DNA of 64,000 bases from Acinetobacter lwoffii (GCF_015602705.1 NZ_CP059081.1:753702-817701); one strand, 5' to 3'. Positions 10,785-20,172 are shown, numbered from the stretch's first letter. Numbers and translations are program-made. The notes: generated by a model not told the origin, from the sequence alone.

Positions 10785-13700
10785 ATGAAAGAAATATTAA
10801 AAAATTTAGTTGAAACGACAACGCTTCCTGAAGATAGTTATCTTGACCAAGATGCAGAAATTCTTGAAATTTTTGTTGAGGAAATCGAAGAGATCTTCGT
10901 TGAGTTAAATGCTTTATTTCCAGAATGGTTGAGCAATCCAGATCATCAAGAAAATCTGAAGACCATTCGCCGCCATTTTCACACCCTGAAAGGTTCAGGC
11001 CGCATGGTCGGGGCAAAATCGGCAGGGGAAATGGCCTGGGCGGTTGAAGATACCTTAAACCGGGTTTTGTCCGGTTCGATTCAGCTAACACCGACGGTAC
11101 AGAAATTTGCCCAAGCGGTACTGAATGTCTATCAATATGCTTTATATCAAAAATTCAAACATGTACAGCAATTAGATCTCGATCTGCGTCCAATGGTGCT
11201 GTTGGGACAACAATTACAACGACAAATTTCGCCTGAACCTGCATTGGAAGAATTACTGGCATTGGCAGATCATTTGACTGCTGAAGGTCAGATGACAGGT
11301 CTTGAGCTTGCAGACAATGAGCCAAGTGAAGCTGAGCTAACAATAGCGCCAGTAGAAGTACCGGTTCGCAGTGATATCGAAGAAACTGTGGCGATCTTTA
11401 TTGAAGAAGCAGAAGAACATCTGGAAACGATTGCCACTTTCCTTCGCACTGAAGATGAAAAATCACAAGATTATAATGCGCTGATTCGTGCGATTCATAC
11501 CTTGCGCGGCAGTTCATCCATGGCGCAGATTGATCAGATTTTTGAGGCCAGTTCTAAAGTAGAGCATCTGTTCAAAACCTTGCTACAAGATGAAATTGTC
11601 TCAACCTCAAAAGAAACTGCTTTACTGATTCAGTATGCCGAGTTTGTCAGTGACTATCTGCATTTGTTACGTCAGGGCAATACTGCAAAACTGGATGCAG
11701 TATATGCCACCTTTGAGCGTGTCTGGCATGATTATGGCTTTGCAGTTACTGAAACCAATAGCATTCAGACGCAAGGCTTGGTGTCCAAACTGGTTGAGCT
11801 GGATATTGATCTGTTATTGGATGCCGAGTTTGAATTTGATAAACGCGCCCAAGTCGATTATCCGGAATATATTCAGGCACTCAGCCAGCAGGCTGCAGAA
11901 TTGCTGGCACATACAGAAAGCCGGGCAGCGCAGGGAATTCATGAATTCACTGCCGATCTGAAATTGGCTTATGATGCGCTGCTTGAAAAGCCAGTGCTGC
12001 TAAACAGCGATTATGCTTATGAACTGTTCGCACAGGCGCATCAGGAATTTATTCATTTATTTGATACCTTGGCCGCAGGACAGCGCGTCATTCTGAATGA
12101 TGAGATTCAAAAAATACTCAGTGAACTGTCTGCATTTGTGCAGCAGGATCTCGAGATATTTGCTGAAGATACTAGCAATCAGAATGTTGAGCTAAGCTCA
12201 GAGGCCACACAGGTGGCTGAAACTGTCGCGACTGGTAGTGTGGATTTTGCTGGTTTGAGCCAACGTATCGCTGCGGATCGTCAACAGCAGCAAAGTACTG
12301 AAACCAACCGTGATTTTGATGAAGAATTACTAAGTATCTTCCTGGAAGAAGCGGATGAATTGCTGGCAGGGATTGATGAAGATCTGAATACCTGGAGTAA
12401 AAAACAGGATGATACAACCTCACTGAACAATCTGATGCGTCATTTGCATACCTTAAAAGGTGGTGCAAACATGATTGCAGCTTTGCATATCGGTTTGATT
12501 GCACATGAACTGGAAAGTATTTATGAGCGGGTGATCCGTCAGCAAATTGCCGTGACACCTGCTTTAATCCAGATTATTCGTCTGGTTCAGGATAACGTTT
12601 CCGATCGTATTCAATCCATTCGGGAAGACGGTATTGATTATCCTGCACCAGAAGCGATTGCGATTCTGCAAAATATTCAGGTGCTGGTGTCTGGACAAGC
12701 TGTTGCTGCTGTTGAAAGTACGGGTGCTGTAGTTGAAGTTGCAGAGGTCCAAGCGACATCAATTCCTGAACCGCAACTTGAAGACTCAGCAACGACTGAA
12801 CAGCCTGCAACTGATCTGGCCGAAGCTGAAGAATTACTGGAAATCTTGGAATCTCCTGAAGCTACTGAAGACACACCAGTAGAACGTTCTGAAGAAGACG
12901 AGCTGAAATCCATTGTTGAAGAATCTTTCCTCGAAGAATCCGAAGAGATTCTGGCGAATGCCGAGAAGCTCCTCAGTCAATGGTTTGATCAGCGTAGTGA
13001 CCGTAGTTTATTGCTGCAATTACAGCGTGCTGCCCATAGTATCAAGGGTGGCGCACGTATGGTAGATGTTGAAGAAGTGGCCAGTATTGCCTATGAGCTG
13101 GAAACGACTTTCGAACAGTTTGCGGTCTACCAATTTAACTCGAATGCTTATGATGGATTACTGCAGAAAACGCTGGTCTGGTTGAGACAGGCGATTTTCC
13201 AGCGTGACTATAACGGTTTTGAGCCGCTGCACAGTAGTCTGAAAAAGATTGCTTATGTGGACGTTACTGCACAGTTGCCTGAGCGTCTGGCGAAAACAGA
13301 TAATCTGGTGGTCAGTACCGACTTCGGCTTTGTTGAAGGTGATGGTACTGAGCCGCCACAGATGATGGGTGAGTGGGCGAATAGCGGTACCAGCGATAGT
13401 AATAACGAGATGATCCGTATCTCTGCTGATCTGGTCGAGAAGATGATTGACCTGTCCGGTGAGAACTCGATTAACCGTTCGCGTATCGAGATGGACCTGG
13501 GTCAGCTAGGCAATACCTTGAACGAGATGGAATTGGCGATCAAACGTCTTGCCGATCAGTTACGTCGAATGGAAGGCGAGCTGGAATCACAGATTATTGC
13601 CAAACATGGTTCAGAGAACTCGCGCTATGCCGACTTTGACCCGCTGGAAATGGACCAATATTCGTCGCTCAACCAGCTGTCTAAATCACTGGCAGAATCT

Positions 13701-15236
13701 GCATCAGATTTGGTCGACTTCAAGAGTACACTGGCCGACAAGATTCGCGAAACTGAAGGTCTGTTATTGCAACAATCCCGTATTCAGGCGGAAATTCAGG
13801 AAAGCCTGATGCGTACCCGTCTGGTTCCATTTGATCGGATGTTGCCGCGTTTACAGCGTATCGTGCGTCAAACTTCGACGACCTTGAACCGTCCTGCAGA
13901 ACTGATCGTACAGAATACCGAAGGTGAACTGGACCGTAACATTCTCGAGCGTCTGGTTACACCATTTGAGCACATGCTGCGTAATGCGATTGACCATGGT
14001 CTGGAAGATATTGCAGATCGTATCGCCCTGAACAAGCCGGAAGTCGGTTCGATTGTCTTGAACATCAGCCGCCAGGGAACCGATGTAATTGTATCCTTTA
14101 GTGATGATGGTAAGGGGATTGATGCAGAGAAGATTCGTGAAAAAGCGCTGAGTCTGGATCTAATCAAAGCGGATCAAGTCATTGATCAGGAAGAAATCCT
14201 GCAATTTATCTTCCATCCTGGTTTCAGTACCGCGAAAGCAGTGACCCAGATTTCTGGTCGTGGTGTCGGTCTGGATGTGGTACAAAGCGAGATCAAATCA
14301 CTGGGCGGCCATGTGTCAGTGAGCTCGGAACTGGGCAAGGGTACGGTCTTTACGATTCGCGTACCGACGACCGTAGCGGTCAGCGATGCCTTGATGGTGA
14401 AAGTGGGCGATCAGCAATATGCGATTTCTCTGGCGCAGATTGACCGAATCGTGCGTATTGCACCGACCACATTGGAAAGCTATTTCAACAGTAAAGATGA
14501 CTATTTCAAGATCGATGGCGCAAACTATAAGCTGCGTTATCTGTCTGAGTTTGTTGGCAACCAGCCGATTCCACGTCTGAATAATGTTGGTCATTCATTG
14601 CCGGTGCTGTTGATTAAAGGTAATAGTGGTCAAACCATTGCCTTGCTGGTCGATCAGCTGGTCGGTTCACGAGCGCAGATTGTAGTAAAACCGATTGGAC
14701 AGCAGTTTGCCAACGTCGGGGTAGTGGCCGGTGCCACGATTCTGGGTGATGGTCAGGTCTGTCTGATTCTCGATGGACAGAATGTTGCCCGCCAGATTCA
14801 GGCGACACAGCGTGTCAAACAGCTGAATGATCAGCGTGATGGTTCGCGTAATTCAAATGCACGTCGTCTGGTGATGATTGTCGATGACTCGGTGACTGTA
14901 CGTAAAGTGACGTCGCGTCTGCTTGAACGTCAAGGCTATGATATTGTCACTGCCAAAGATGGCGTAGATGCGATCGAGCAGCTTGAAAACGTCAGACCGG
15001 ATCTGATGTTGCTGGATATCGAAATGCCGCGCATGGACGGTTTCGAAGTGACCAATCTGGTTCGTCACCATGATATTCACCGTGACTTGCCGATTATCAT
15101 GATTACCTCACGTACCGGTGAGAAGCATCGTGAACGTGCATTCAGCTTAGGCGTAACGCACTATATGGGTAAACCGTTCCAGGAAGCGGAACTGTTGGCC
15201 AATATCCAGCAACTGATTGCTGAAAAACAGAGGTAA
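10785..15236 (+). CDS. chpA: Hybrid chemosensory histidine kinase ChpA (PilL)
   Basis: 1483-aa CheA-type kinase at the centre of the Pil-Chp system; it phosphorylates PilG and PilH. Four Hpt-like modules have clear histidine boxes: His66 (HFHTLKGSGR), His238 (AIHTLRGSSS), His555 (HLHTLKGGAN) and His751 (AAHSIKGGAR). Then come a dimerisation region, the HATPase with N box NAIDHG near 1067 and the DDGKGID loop at 1107-1113, a CheW-like domain (MVKVGDQQYAISLAQIDRIV), and a C-terminal receiver with phospho-acceptor Asp1411 in LMLLDIEMPRMDG. Pseudomonas ChpA has more Hpt/Xpt modules, so this is a shorter version of the same layout. Long acidic linkers separate the modules. It follows pilJ after 167 bases that contain two inverted repeats, and chpC follows three bases after its stop. 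Confidence 0.95.
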   Translation: MKEILKNLVETTTLPEDSYLDQDAEILEIFVEEIEEIFVELNALFPEWLSNPDHQENLKTIRRHFHTLKGSGRMVGAKSAGEMAWAVEDTLNRVLSGSIQLTPTVQKFAQAVLNVYQYALYQKFKHVQQLDLDLRPMVLLGQQLQRQISPEPALEELLALADHLTAEGQMTGLELADNEPSEAELTIAPVEVPVRSDIEETVAIFIEEAEEHLETIATFLRTEDEKSQDYNALIRAIHTLRGSSSMAQIDQIFEASSKVEHLFKTLLQDEIVSTSKETALLIQYAEFVSDYLHLLRQGNTAKLDAVYATFERVWHDYGFAVTETNSIQTQGLVSKLVELDIDLLLDAEFEFDKRAQVDYPEYIQALSQQAAELLAHTESRAAQGIHEFTADLKLAYDALLEKPVLLNSDYAYELFAQAHQEFIHLFDTLAAGQRVILNDEIQKILSELSAFVQQDLEIFAEDTSNQNVELSSEATQVAETVATGSVDFAGLSQRIAADRQQQQSTETNRDFDEELLSIFLEEADELLAGIDEDLNTWSKKQDDTTSLNNLMRHLHTLKGGANMIAALHIGLIAHELESIYERVIRQQIAVTPALIQIIRLVQDNVSDRIQSIREDGIDYPAPEAIAILQNIQVLVSGQAVAAVESTGAVVEVAEVQATSIPEPQLEDSATTEQPATDLAEAEELLEILESPEATEDTPVERSEEDELKSIVEESFLEESEEILANAEKLLSQWFDQRSDRSLLLQLQRAAHSIKGGARMVDVEEVASIAYELETTFEQFAVYQFNSNAYDGLLQKTLVWLRQAIFQRDYNGFEPLHSSLKKIAYVDVTAQLPERLAKTDNLVVSTDFGFVEGDGTEPPQMMGEWANSGTSDSNNEMIRISADLVEKMIDLSGENSINRSRIEMDLGQLGNTLNEMELAIKRLADQLRRMEGELESQIIAKHGSENSRYADFDPLEMDQYSSLNQLSKSLAESASDLVDFKSTLADKIRETEGLLLQQSRIQAEIQESLMRTRLVPFDRMLPRLQRIVRQTSTTLNRPAELIVQNTEGELDRNILERLVTPFEHMLRNAIDHGLEDIADRIALNKPEVGSIVLNISRQGTDVIVSFSDDGKGIDAEKIREKALSLDLIKADQVIDQEEILQFIFHPGFSTAKAVTQISGRGVGLDVVQSEIKSLGGHVSVSSELGKGTVFTIRVPTTVAVSDALMVKVGDQQYAISLAQIDRIVRIAPTTLESYFNSKDDYFKIDGANYKLRYLSEFVGNQPIPRLNNVGHSLPVLLIKGNSGQTIALLVDQLVGSRAQIVVKPIGQQFANVGVVAGATILGDGQVCLILDGQNVARQIQATQRVKQLNDQRDGSRNSNARRLVMIVDDSVTVRKVTSRLLERQGYDIVTAKDGVDAIEQLENVRPDLMLLDIEMPRMDGFEVTNLVRHHDIHRDLPIIMITSRTGEKHRERAFSLGVTHYMGKPFQEAELLANIQQLIAEKQR

Positions 15237-15239
15237 TAT

Positions 15240-15698
15240 ATGAGTCAGACCAATTCAAGCAATAAAATGGCTGATCAGATTAGCCAGCAGGAACTTCAGC
15301 ATCTGATTACGGTATCGACCGGATTTATTGATGCCTATATTATTGATTGTCATGGCAAAGATCCGATGTTATTGCCACAAAACATTGTCCTGTCAGCACT
15401 GGATAGTAATACCCAGGTTAAGATAGTGGAGTGGCATGAAGCCCAATTGCCGGTCTATGCAGTGAATGATCCTTCACGTCAAAATGGGGTGGCATTGGTG
15501 ATTGAGGGTGATGAAATCACTCAGCGCTTTGCCTTGATGTGCAATGAAATGCCGAAAACCATCCGGATCCGTATTTCTGAAGTGGTCGATGTCGATCAGC
15601 CGGTGAATGATCCTGCCATCTTTCAATATGTGCGCATGAACGAACAGCTGTTCCATATTCCGAATATGACGAATATTCAGGCTGCAATCGGGCTGTAA
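15240..15698 (+). CDS. chpC: CheW-like protein at the end of the Chp cluster (ChpC-like)
   Basis: 152-aa protein starting three bases after the chpA stop, so almost certainly co-translated with it. The pattern of strands (AQLPVYAVNDPS, VALVIEGDEITQRFALMC, KTIRIRISEVVDVD) is that of a divergent CheW domain, and its position matches chpC of Pseudomonas, an alternative adaptor linking other receptors to ChpA. The assignment rests on synteny plus weak fold similarity; the protein could equally be called a CheW-like hypothetical protein. Confidence 0.7.
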   Translation: MSQTNSSNKMADQISQQELQHLITVSTGFIDAYIIDCHGKDPMLLPQNIVLSALDSNTQVKIVEWHEAQLPVYAVNDPSRQNGVALVIEGDEITQRFALMCNEMPKTIRIRISEVVDVDQPVNDPAIFQYVRMNEQLFHIPNMTNIQAAIGL

Positions 15699-15715
15699 TT
15701 CAAACTATAAAATAT

Positions 15716-15746
15716 AAAAAAGGAACTTCATGGAGTTCCTTTTTTA
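15716..15746. terminator. Terminator between chpC and dapE
   Basis: Stem AGGAACT / AGTTCCT with a 6-base loop, A-run before and T-run after. It sits between two convergent genes and can serve both. Confidence 0.88.
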
Positions 15747-15763
15747 TTACGTCATCTATTTAT

Positions 15764-16900
15764 TTAATTCCCAAGTAAGTTGACCAAGATCTGCTCATAA
15801 ATTTCAGCCAGTGGCTCTAGATCTGCAATATCGACATGTTCATTGATCTGATGAATCGTGGCATTCAATACGCCAAGTTCCAGTACCTGTGCACCGGTAG
15901 GCGCAATGAAGCGACCATCTGAGGTGCCACCCGAAGTCGAGAGTTCAGTTTCAGTCCCTGTCACATTCAGAATGGCATCTTTGGCTGCATTTACCAGTTC
16001 ACCAACTGGCGTCAGGAAAGGCAAGCCCGATAAAGTCCAGGAAACATCATAGTCCACACCATGACGATCCAGAATTTCCAGTGTACGGGATTTAAGTTCT
16101 TCGGCAGTCACTTCAGTTGAATAACGCCAGTTGCACAATAGGTTCATGGTGCCGGGAACAACATTGGTTGCGCCTGTACCTGCATTGATATTGGAAATCT
16201 GGAAGGTCGTCGCCGGGAAATATTCGTTGCCATGATCCCAGACTGTGTCGCACAGCTCGGCAATGGCTTTAGAAGCGGTATGAATCGGATTCACGGCCAG
16301 ATGCGGATAAGCCACATGACCCTGTTTGCCTTTGACTGTAAGGTTGGCATTTAATGAACCACGACGGCCATTTTTGACTATATCACCCAATGTATTGGTA
16401 CTAGACGGTTCACCGACCAGACACCAGGTGATTTTCTCATTACGCGCTTCCAGTGTTTCAATCACTTTCACCGTGCCGTTAATCGATGGACCTTCTTCAT
16501 CTGAAGTAATCAGGTAGGCAATCGAACCTTTGTGATTCGGATATTTTTCAACAAAACGTTCTGTTGCAACTACCATGGCTGCCAAAGCCGTCTTCATGTC
16601 GGCACTGCCACGACCATAAAGTTTGCCTTCACGGATTTCTGGTAAAAAAGGATCTGAGTTCCAGGCATCCAGATTCCCTGTTGGCACGACATCGGTATGG
16701 CCAGCGAAACAGAAGACCGGACCTTCTGTGCCTTTGCGTGCCCAGATATTATCTACATCTTCAAAGCGCATGGATTCAATATTGAAACCAATCTTCTTTA
16801 AGCGTTCAGCCATGATGTTCTGGCAGTCATGATCAATCGGTGTGACAGAAGGCTGACGTAATAGTTGCAGGCTTAAATCGAGGGTAGCGGAAGAGCTCAT
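15764..16900 (-). CDS. dapE: Succinyl-diaminopimelate desuccinylase
   Basis: Zinc-dependent M20 amidohydrolase that converts N-succinyl-L,L-diaminopimelate to L,L-diaminopimelate and succinate in the lysine and peptidoglycan pathway. The cytosolic product is 378 aa, the usual length. Metal and catalytic residues match the family: His68 and Asp70 in [12 protein letters not shown], Asp101 in GRGSADMK, and Glu135/Glu136 in ITSDEEGPS. The C-terminal SGGTSDGRF motif and IHQINEHV (metal ligand His) are present. The gene appears monocistronic, facing the chpC gene across a shared terminator. Confidence 0.96.
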   Translation of the reverse strand: MSSSATLDLSLQLLRQPSVTPIDHDCQNIMAERLKKIGFNIESMRFEDVDNIWARKGTEGPVFCFAGHTDVVPTGNLDAWNSDPFLPEIREGKLYGRGSADMKTALAAMVVATERFVEKYPNHKGSIAYLITSDEEGPSINGTVKVIETLEARNEKITWCLVGEPSSTNTLGDIVKNGRRGSLNANLTVKGKQGHVAYPHLAVNPIHTASKAIAELCDTVWDHGNEYFPATTFQISNINAGTGATNVVPGTMNLLCNWRYSTEVTAEELKSRTLEILDRHGVDYDVSWTLSGLPFLTPVGELVNAAKDAILNVTGTETELSTSGGTSDGRFIAPTGAQVLELGVLNATIHQINEHVDIADLEPLAEIYEQILVNLLGN

Positions 16901-16974
16901 ACGGTATTCAACAGTCGAAAATTTTTTCGGTTCTATAATAGGCGAATATGGACGTGAATGTGAACGACTGATAT

Positions 16975-17000
16975 AAAAAAACCCTATCTGAGATAGGGTT
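16975..17000 (-). terminator. Terminator after the entericidin-like gene
   Basis: A 10-bp perfect stem (AACCCTATCT / AGATAGGGTT) with a single-base nominal loop is followed on the minus strand by a T-run. It lies between the small lipoprotein gene and dapE. Confidence 0.85.
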
Positions 17001-17021
17001 CTGTGAGCGTTTAGGAAAAAA

Positions 17022-17171
17022 CTAGTTTTGACGGATTTCGTCAGAGGTTTTTTCAGCAGTATTGGTTACCGCATCGCCAGCCTTAGACACATCTTTGCCC
17101 ATGCCTTTTACGGTGTTACAGCCAGTCAATACAAAAGCCATCATTAATGAAGCAGCAAGAATTTTTTTCAT
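17022..17171 (-). CDS. Entericidin-like small lipoprotein
   Basis: 49-aa protein read directly from the minus strand: signal peptide [18 protein letters not shown] with lipobox LTGC (Cys18), then a short polar tail rich in Lys, Asp, Thr and Ala ([10 protein letters not shown]...). This matches the entericidin A/B family of small stress-related lipoproteins that localise to the envelope after Lol sorting. Three consecutive ATG codons occur at 17177, 17174 and 17171; the GGAG ribosome site abuts the first, so the third, with six bases of spacing, is preferred. It has its own downstream terminator. Some families with this architecture are annotated only as hypothetical lipoproteins. Confidence 0.85.
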   Translation of the reverse strand: MKKILAASLMMAFVLTGCNTVKGMGKDVSKAGDAVTNTAEKTSDEIRQN

Positions 17172-17286
17172 CATCATCTCCGTATAATCAATAATAAAAT
17201 TATTATGATGTGGGACTTAGAGTAGAAAATATACGCCCTAAAAAATATGTGGTTTTCATAGTGCTTCGGTTAATAAATGTAATGCT

Positions 17287-18162
17287 TTATAGGGGCTTAT
17301 GCGATGGATGCTGGATCAGCACCGGATTGCGATACATATAAAAGTCATTGCTATCGAGTTTTTTATAAAGTCCATCCGTCCACCAGATCGCAGCTGAACT
17401 GCTCGGCCGGGCTTGCGGATAAATCCATTCATGTCGTTGCAGACGATAAAAACCGTGCTGTGCAGCAGGAATATACTGTCCCCATAAACCCAGACGCCGT
17501 TCTATATTCATCCATGAGGGAATTGGCTGATCGGCATGATGTGTAGGCAAATACAGCTGTCCCTTGAGGACGCAAAAACGTTTTTGAATGGGATGCTGCA
17601 AAGCCTCATCAAACTGGAATTGTTTTTGCGTGAAATGCTTCATTTTTCTGATTAAAGTATCGGTGCGGTTCAGGCCATAACAATGCGGCAGGCTAAAATC
17701 GGCTTCGGCCAGATAATATTTCAGTGCTACTTCCCAATGTTCAATCTGTCCTGTATCGGTATTTAATAACAGAAAATCCAGCTCACCCAAGGTCTTGGCA
17801 CCCTCAATTTTTTGCAGACTATGACCAAGCAACCGATAGGGATGGTAAACATCATCGAGCAACCAGAACCAGACCAGCATTTCAAAGCGCAGCCCTAAAC
17901 GCGTGCTTTTTAGTTGCTGCACAAATTCGATTAATTCTTTTGGATGCTGATCAAGAAATTCCAAGCGTGGATGATAATGGTCAAGATGTTGCTGCCAGGT
18001 CTGGCTGTAATGCAACTCAAAACGATGTATGAGCTCAAGTTCATCTGGAACATGGGACAGGATATTCGGACTGCCGATAGCAAATGCCAGTTGCCGCACC
18101 AAAGGATGTTGATAACGTTGCCATGCTTCTACAAGATTTTGGTTTAAACTGGAAAAGGGCAT
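17287..18162 (-). CDS. DUF1853 family protein
   Basis: 291-aa cytosolic-looking protein with no signal peptide or membrane helix. Features typical of DUF1853 include the N-terminal HPLVRQLAFAIGSPNIL, LGLRFEMLVWFWLLDD, GELDFLLLNTDTGQIEHWEVALKYYL and NRTDTLIRKMKHF. The conserved E...D...E-x-K arrangement in the middle resembles a PD-(D/E)XK nuclease-like core, but that is an inference and no activity is known to me. It is divergent from the DUF454 gene, with 87 bases between them. Confidence 0.82.
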   Translation of the reverse strand: MPFSSLNQNLVEAWQRYQHPLVRQLAFAIGSPNILSHVPDELELIHRFELHYSQTWQQHLDHYHPRLEFLDQHPKELIEFVQQLKSTRLGLRFEMLVWFWLLDDVYHPYRLLGHSLQKIEGAKTLGELDFLLLNTDTGQIEHWEVALKYYLAEADFSLPHCYGLNRTDTLIRKMKHFTQKQFQFDEALQHPIQKRFCVLKGQLYLPTHHADQPIPSWMNIERRLGLWGQYIPAAQHGFYRLQRHEWIYPQARPSSSAAIWWTDGLYKKLDSNDFYMYRNPVLIQHPSHKPL

Positions 18163-18249
18163 AGTACAACCTGTGAAAAGTGCAGAAATACAACGGACAG
18201 TATCGGAAAACGCTTTATACTACCTGAATTCTGCGGCTAGGGTTGATGT

Positions 18250-18732
18250 ATGAAAGTGTTGTTTTGGCGAAGTCTGGTGGTGCTGTTTGTGATCCTAGGC
18301 TTTATCGGTGCAATCCTGCCGGGTATGCCAACAACGGTCTTTTTGATTCTGGCGGCTTGGGCGGCATCTAAAGGCTGGCCACAAATGGATGACTGGTTAT
18401 TGAATCATCCCAAATATGGCCCGACCTTAAGAGATTGGCGCGTACATGGTACTGTACCGCGTAAGGCCAAATGGCTGGCCAGTATCATGATGCTGATCAG
18501 CGGGATCATCATGCTGTTTACCACGGCACCCTTGGCCGTAAAAGCCTTTACCAATATTACGATGCTGATCGTCGCGATCTGGTTATGGCGACGCCCTGAA
18601 CCGAATCAGATCATTATTCAGCAAAATACAGTCGATCCAGAAAAGACAGATCTACAAACTCCGCAATCTGTAGATAGTAAATTAAACCCTATAAAACCAA
18701 ACAAAATAGAGTCTGAGAATAACAAGTCATGA
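18250..18732 (+). CDS. DUF454 (YbaN-like) inner-membrane protein
   Basis: 160-aa small membrane protein. The N-terminus has two hydrophobic segments around LVVLFVILGFIGAILPGMPTTV, the DUF454 signature with its Pro-Gly-Met-Pro-Thr turn. WAASKGWP, the conserved LLNHPKYGPTLRDWRVHG and two more membrane helices around residues 78-115 follow. A polar C-terminal tail of about 45 residues is longer than in YbaN. Its stop overlaps the start of the YkuD gene by four bases (ATGA), so the two are translationally coupled. Confidence 0.88.
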   Translation: MKVLFWRSLVVLFVILGFIGAILPGMPTTVFLILAAWAASKGWPQMDDWLLNHPKYGPTLRDWRVHGTVPRKAKWLASIMMLISGIIMLFTTAPLAVKAFTNITMLIVAIWLWRRPEPNQIIIQQNTVDPEKTDLQTPQSVDSKLNPIKPNKIESENNKS

Positions 18733-19262
18733 GTACCTTGCATCTGGATCAAGCCGATATCCTGATTGATCTTGCCCAACAAAAACTGTATCTGCCCCGT
18801 CTAAACAAGCAATATCTGATTTCCAGTGGCAAAAATGGCATTGGTGAAACTGAAAATAGTGGCAAGACTCCTCGTGGCTGGCACAAGATTGCTGAAAAGT
18901 TTGGTCAGAATGCTCCCTTAAATAGTGTATTTGTCGCACGTCAGGCGACGGGTGAAATTTATAATCCCCAATTGGCGGCAGAATTCCCGCAGCGGGACTG
19001 GATCCTGACGCGCATTTTATGGCTGAGTGGCCTTGAAGCGGGTTTTAATCAAGGCGAGGGCTGCGATACCTATCAGCGTTATATCTATATTCATGGCACC
19101 CCAGAAACCGAAAAAATGGGAGAGCCGCTGTCGCACGGCTGTATCCGTATGCGTAATCCGGAGGTCGCTGAATTATTTGACCTGATCAGTGAAGATGCAC
19201 TGGTCTATATTTCAGAACAGGCATTAGATCTGGGCAGGCTGAATGTTTCGAAAAGCGAATAA
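18729..19262 (+). CDS. YkuD-domain L,D-transpeptidase/carboxypeptidase without signal peptide
   Basis: 177-aa protein with the complete YkuD active site: His122 in YIHGTPE and His136/Cys138 in LSHGCIRM. No signal peptide or membrane segment is present, so it should act in the cytosol. Acinetobacter baumannii has a described cytosolic YkuD protein, ElsL/LdtK, that trims L,D bonds of recycled peptidoglycan peptides; this gene has the same architecture and may be its counterpart, but I assign no symbol without an alignment. The start is fixed by the ATGA overlap with the DUF454 gene. The Lys/Leu-rich N-terminus (ILIDLAQQKLYL) is the usual first strand of the fold. Confidence 0.88.
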   Translation: MSTLHLDQADILIDLAQQKLYLPRLNKQYLISSGKNGIGETENSGKTPRGWHKIAEKFGQNAPLNSVFVARQATGEIYNPQLAAEFPQRDWILTRILWLSGLEAGFNQGEGCDTYQRYIYIHGTPETEKMGEPLSHGCIRMRNPEVAELFDLISEDALVYISEQALDLGRLNVSKSE

Positions 19263-19695
19263 AAGTTAGATTTTAAGATTATGTGAAAATGGTTTTGTTT
19301 TTATGGACTGAATCTGCTTGGTGGAGACAGCAGAAAAGATTGATTAATCTGATCCAGATGGTATTTTTATCGCATGGAATGGGTTAAATGATTATTTGAA
19401 GCTTAGATTTACTGGCATTTTCTGAATAAAAATAAATGACAGTTGAAAGATTACATGAACACAACGTCGAGTATTTTAAAGCTTTGTATAATCCTTAATC
19501 AGAATTGCAATATGTCGTGTGGTTAGACTGAAACTTCGCAGGGTAAAACACAAAATTTCGCTTCAATTTTCATTTTGAAAATTAAAAAATTTCGGTAGAG
19601 ACTTAAAAAATAAACAAAAAGTGTTGTTTTTTTTAACAAACAACCTATTTTTTAATCACTCACACCTAAAAAGTGGAAAACATTCCGAAAAGCGT
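19263..19695. other. AT-rich non-coding stretch before the tRNA array
   Basis: About 430 bases without a convincing gene. The later half contains several A and T runs around 19600-19660. I see no clear terminator after the YkuD gene and no small gene with a ribosome site. The tRNA promoter begins directly after it. Confidence 0.6.
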
Positions 19696-19723
19696 TTGAC
19701 AGGCTGTGCAGATTCTCTATAAT
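19696..19723 (+). promoter_or_regulatory. Near-perfect sigma70 promoter for the tRNA array
   Basis: A consensus -35 (TTGACA, 19696-19701) and consensus -10 (TATAAT, 19718-19723) are separated by 16 bases. Transcription should begin about 25 bases before the first tRNA. This is the strongest promoter visible in the window, as expected for stable RNA. The GC-rich bases after the -10 hexamer could act as a stringent-response discriminator (inference). Confidence 0.88.
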
Positions 19724-19755
19724 GCACCCATCAAACGATGATAGACGTTTAGAAA

Positions 19756-19831
19756 GGGCGCTTAGCTCAGTTGGTAGAGCGTCTGCCTTACAAGCAGAAT
19801 GTCGGCGGTTCGATCCCGTCAGCGCCCACCA
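19756..19831 (+). tRNA. tRNA-Val (anticodon TAC), copy 1
   Basis: 76-nt cloverleaf with encoded CCA. Acceptor stem GGGCGCT pairs with AGCGCCC, the anticodon loop reads CTTACAA with TAC, and the T-loop TTCGATC is standard. Identical to the other three Val copies in the array. Confidence 0.98.
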
Positions 19832-19859
19832 AGCTCTTTCATGTTGAGACCTTATAGTT

Positions 19860-19936
19860 GCAGCGGTAGTTCAGTTGGTTAGAATACCGGCCTGTCACGC
19901 CGGGGGTCGCGGGTTCGAGCCCCGTCCGCTGCGCCA
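19860..19936 (+). tRNA. tRNA-Asp (anticodon GTC), copy 1
   Basis: 77-nt cloverleaf with encoded CCA. Acceptor stem GCAGCGG/CCGCTGC, anticodon stem CCGGC/GCCGG, anticodon GTC in loop CTGTCAC, and a standard TTCGAGC T-loop. Lies 28 bases after Val copy 1. Confidence 0.98.
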
Positions 19937-19984
19937 CTTTAAGATCTTGATTTTCGTTTGCCACAATAGCGACATTGTATAAAT

Positions 19985-20061
19985 GCAGCGGTAGTTCAGT
20001 TGGTTAGAATATCGGCCTGTCACGCCGAGGGTCGCGGGTTCGAGTCCCGTCCGCTGCGCCA
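19985..20061 (+). tRNA. tRNA-Asp (anticodon GTC), copy 2, variant
   Basis: 77-nt cloverleaf like the other Asp copies but with three changes. The first anticodon-stem pair is T-A (20012 and 20028) instead of C-G, a compensated change that keeps the stem, and the T-loop base at 20045 is T instead of C. Anticodon GTC is unchanged. It follows another Asp gene rather than a Val gene. Confidence 0.98.
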
Positions 20062-20082
20062 TTTATACGATAGACCTTTTGA

Positions 20083-20158
20083 GGGCGCTTAGCTCAGTTG
20101 GTAGAGCGTCTGCCTTACAAGCAGAATGTCGGCGGTTCGATCCCGTCAGCGCCCACCA
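20083..20158 (+). tRNA. tRNA-Val (anticodon TAC), copy 2
   Basis: 76 nt, same sequence as copy 1, CCA encoded. The spacer after it (beginning GATTCTT) resembles the spacer after Val copy 3, a sign of tandem duplication of a Val-Asp unit. Confidence 0.98.
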
Positions 20159-20172
20159 GATTCTTTTGCGAT

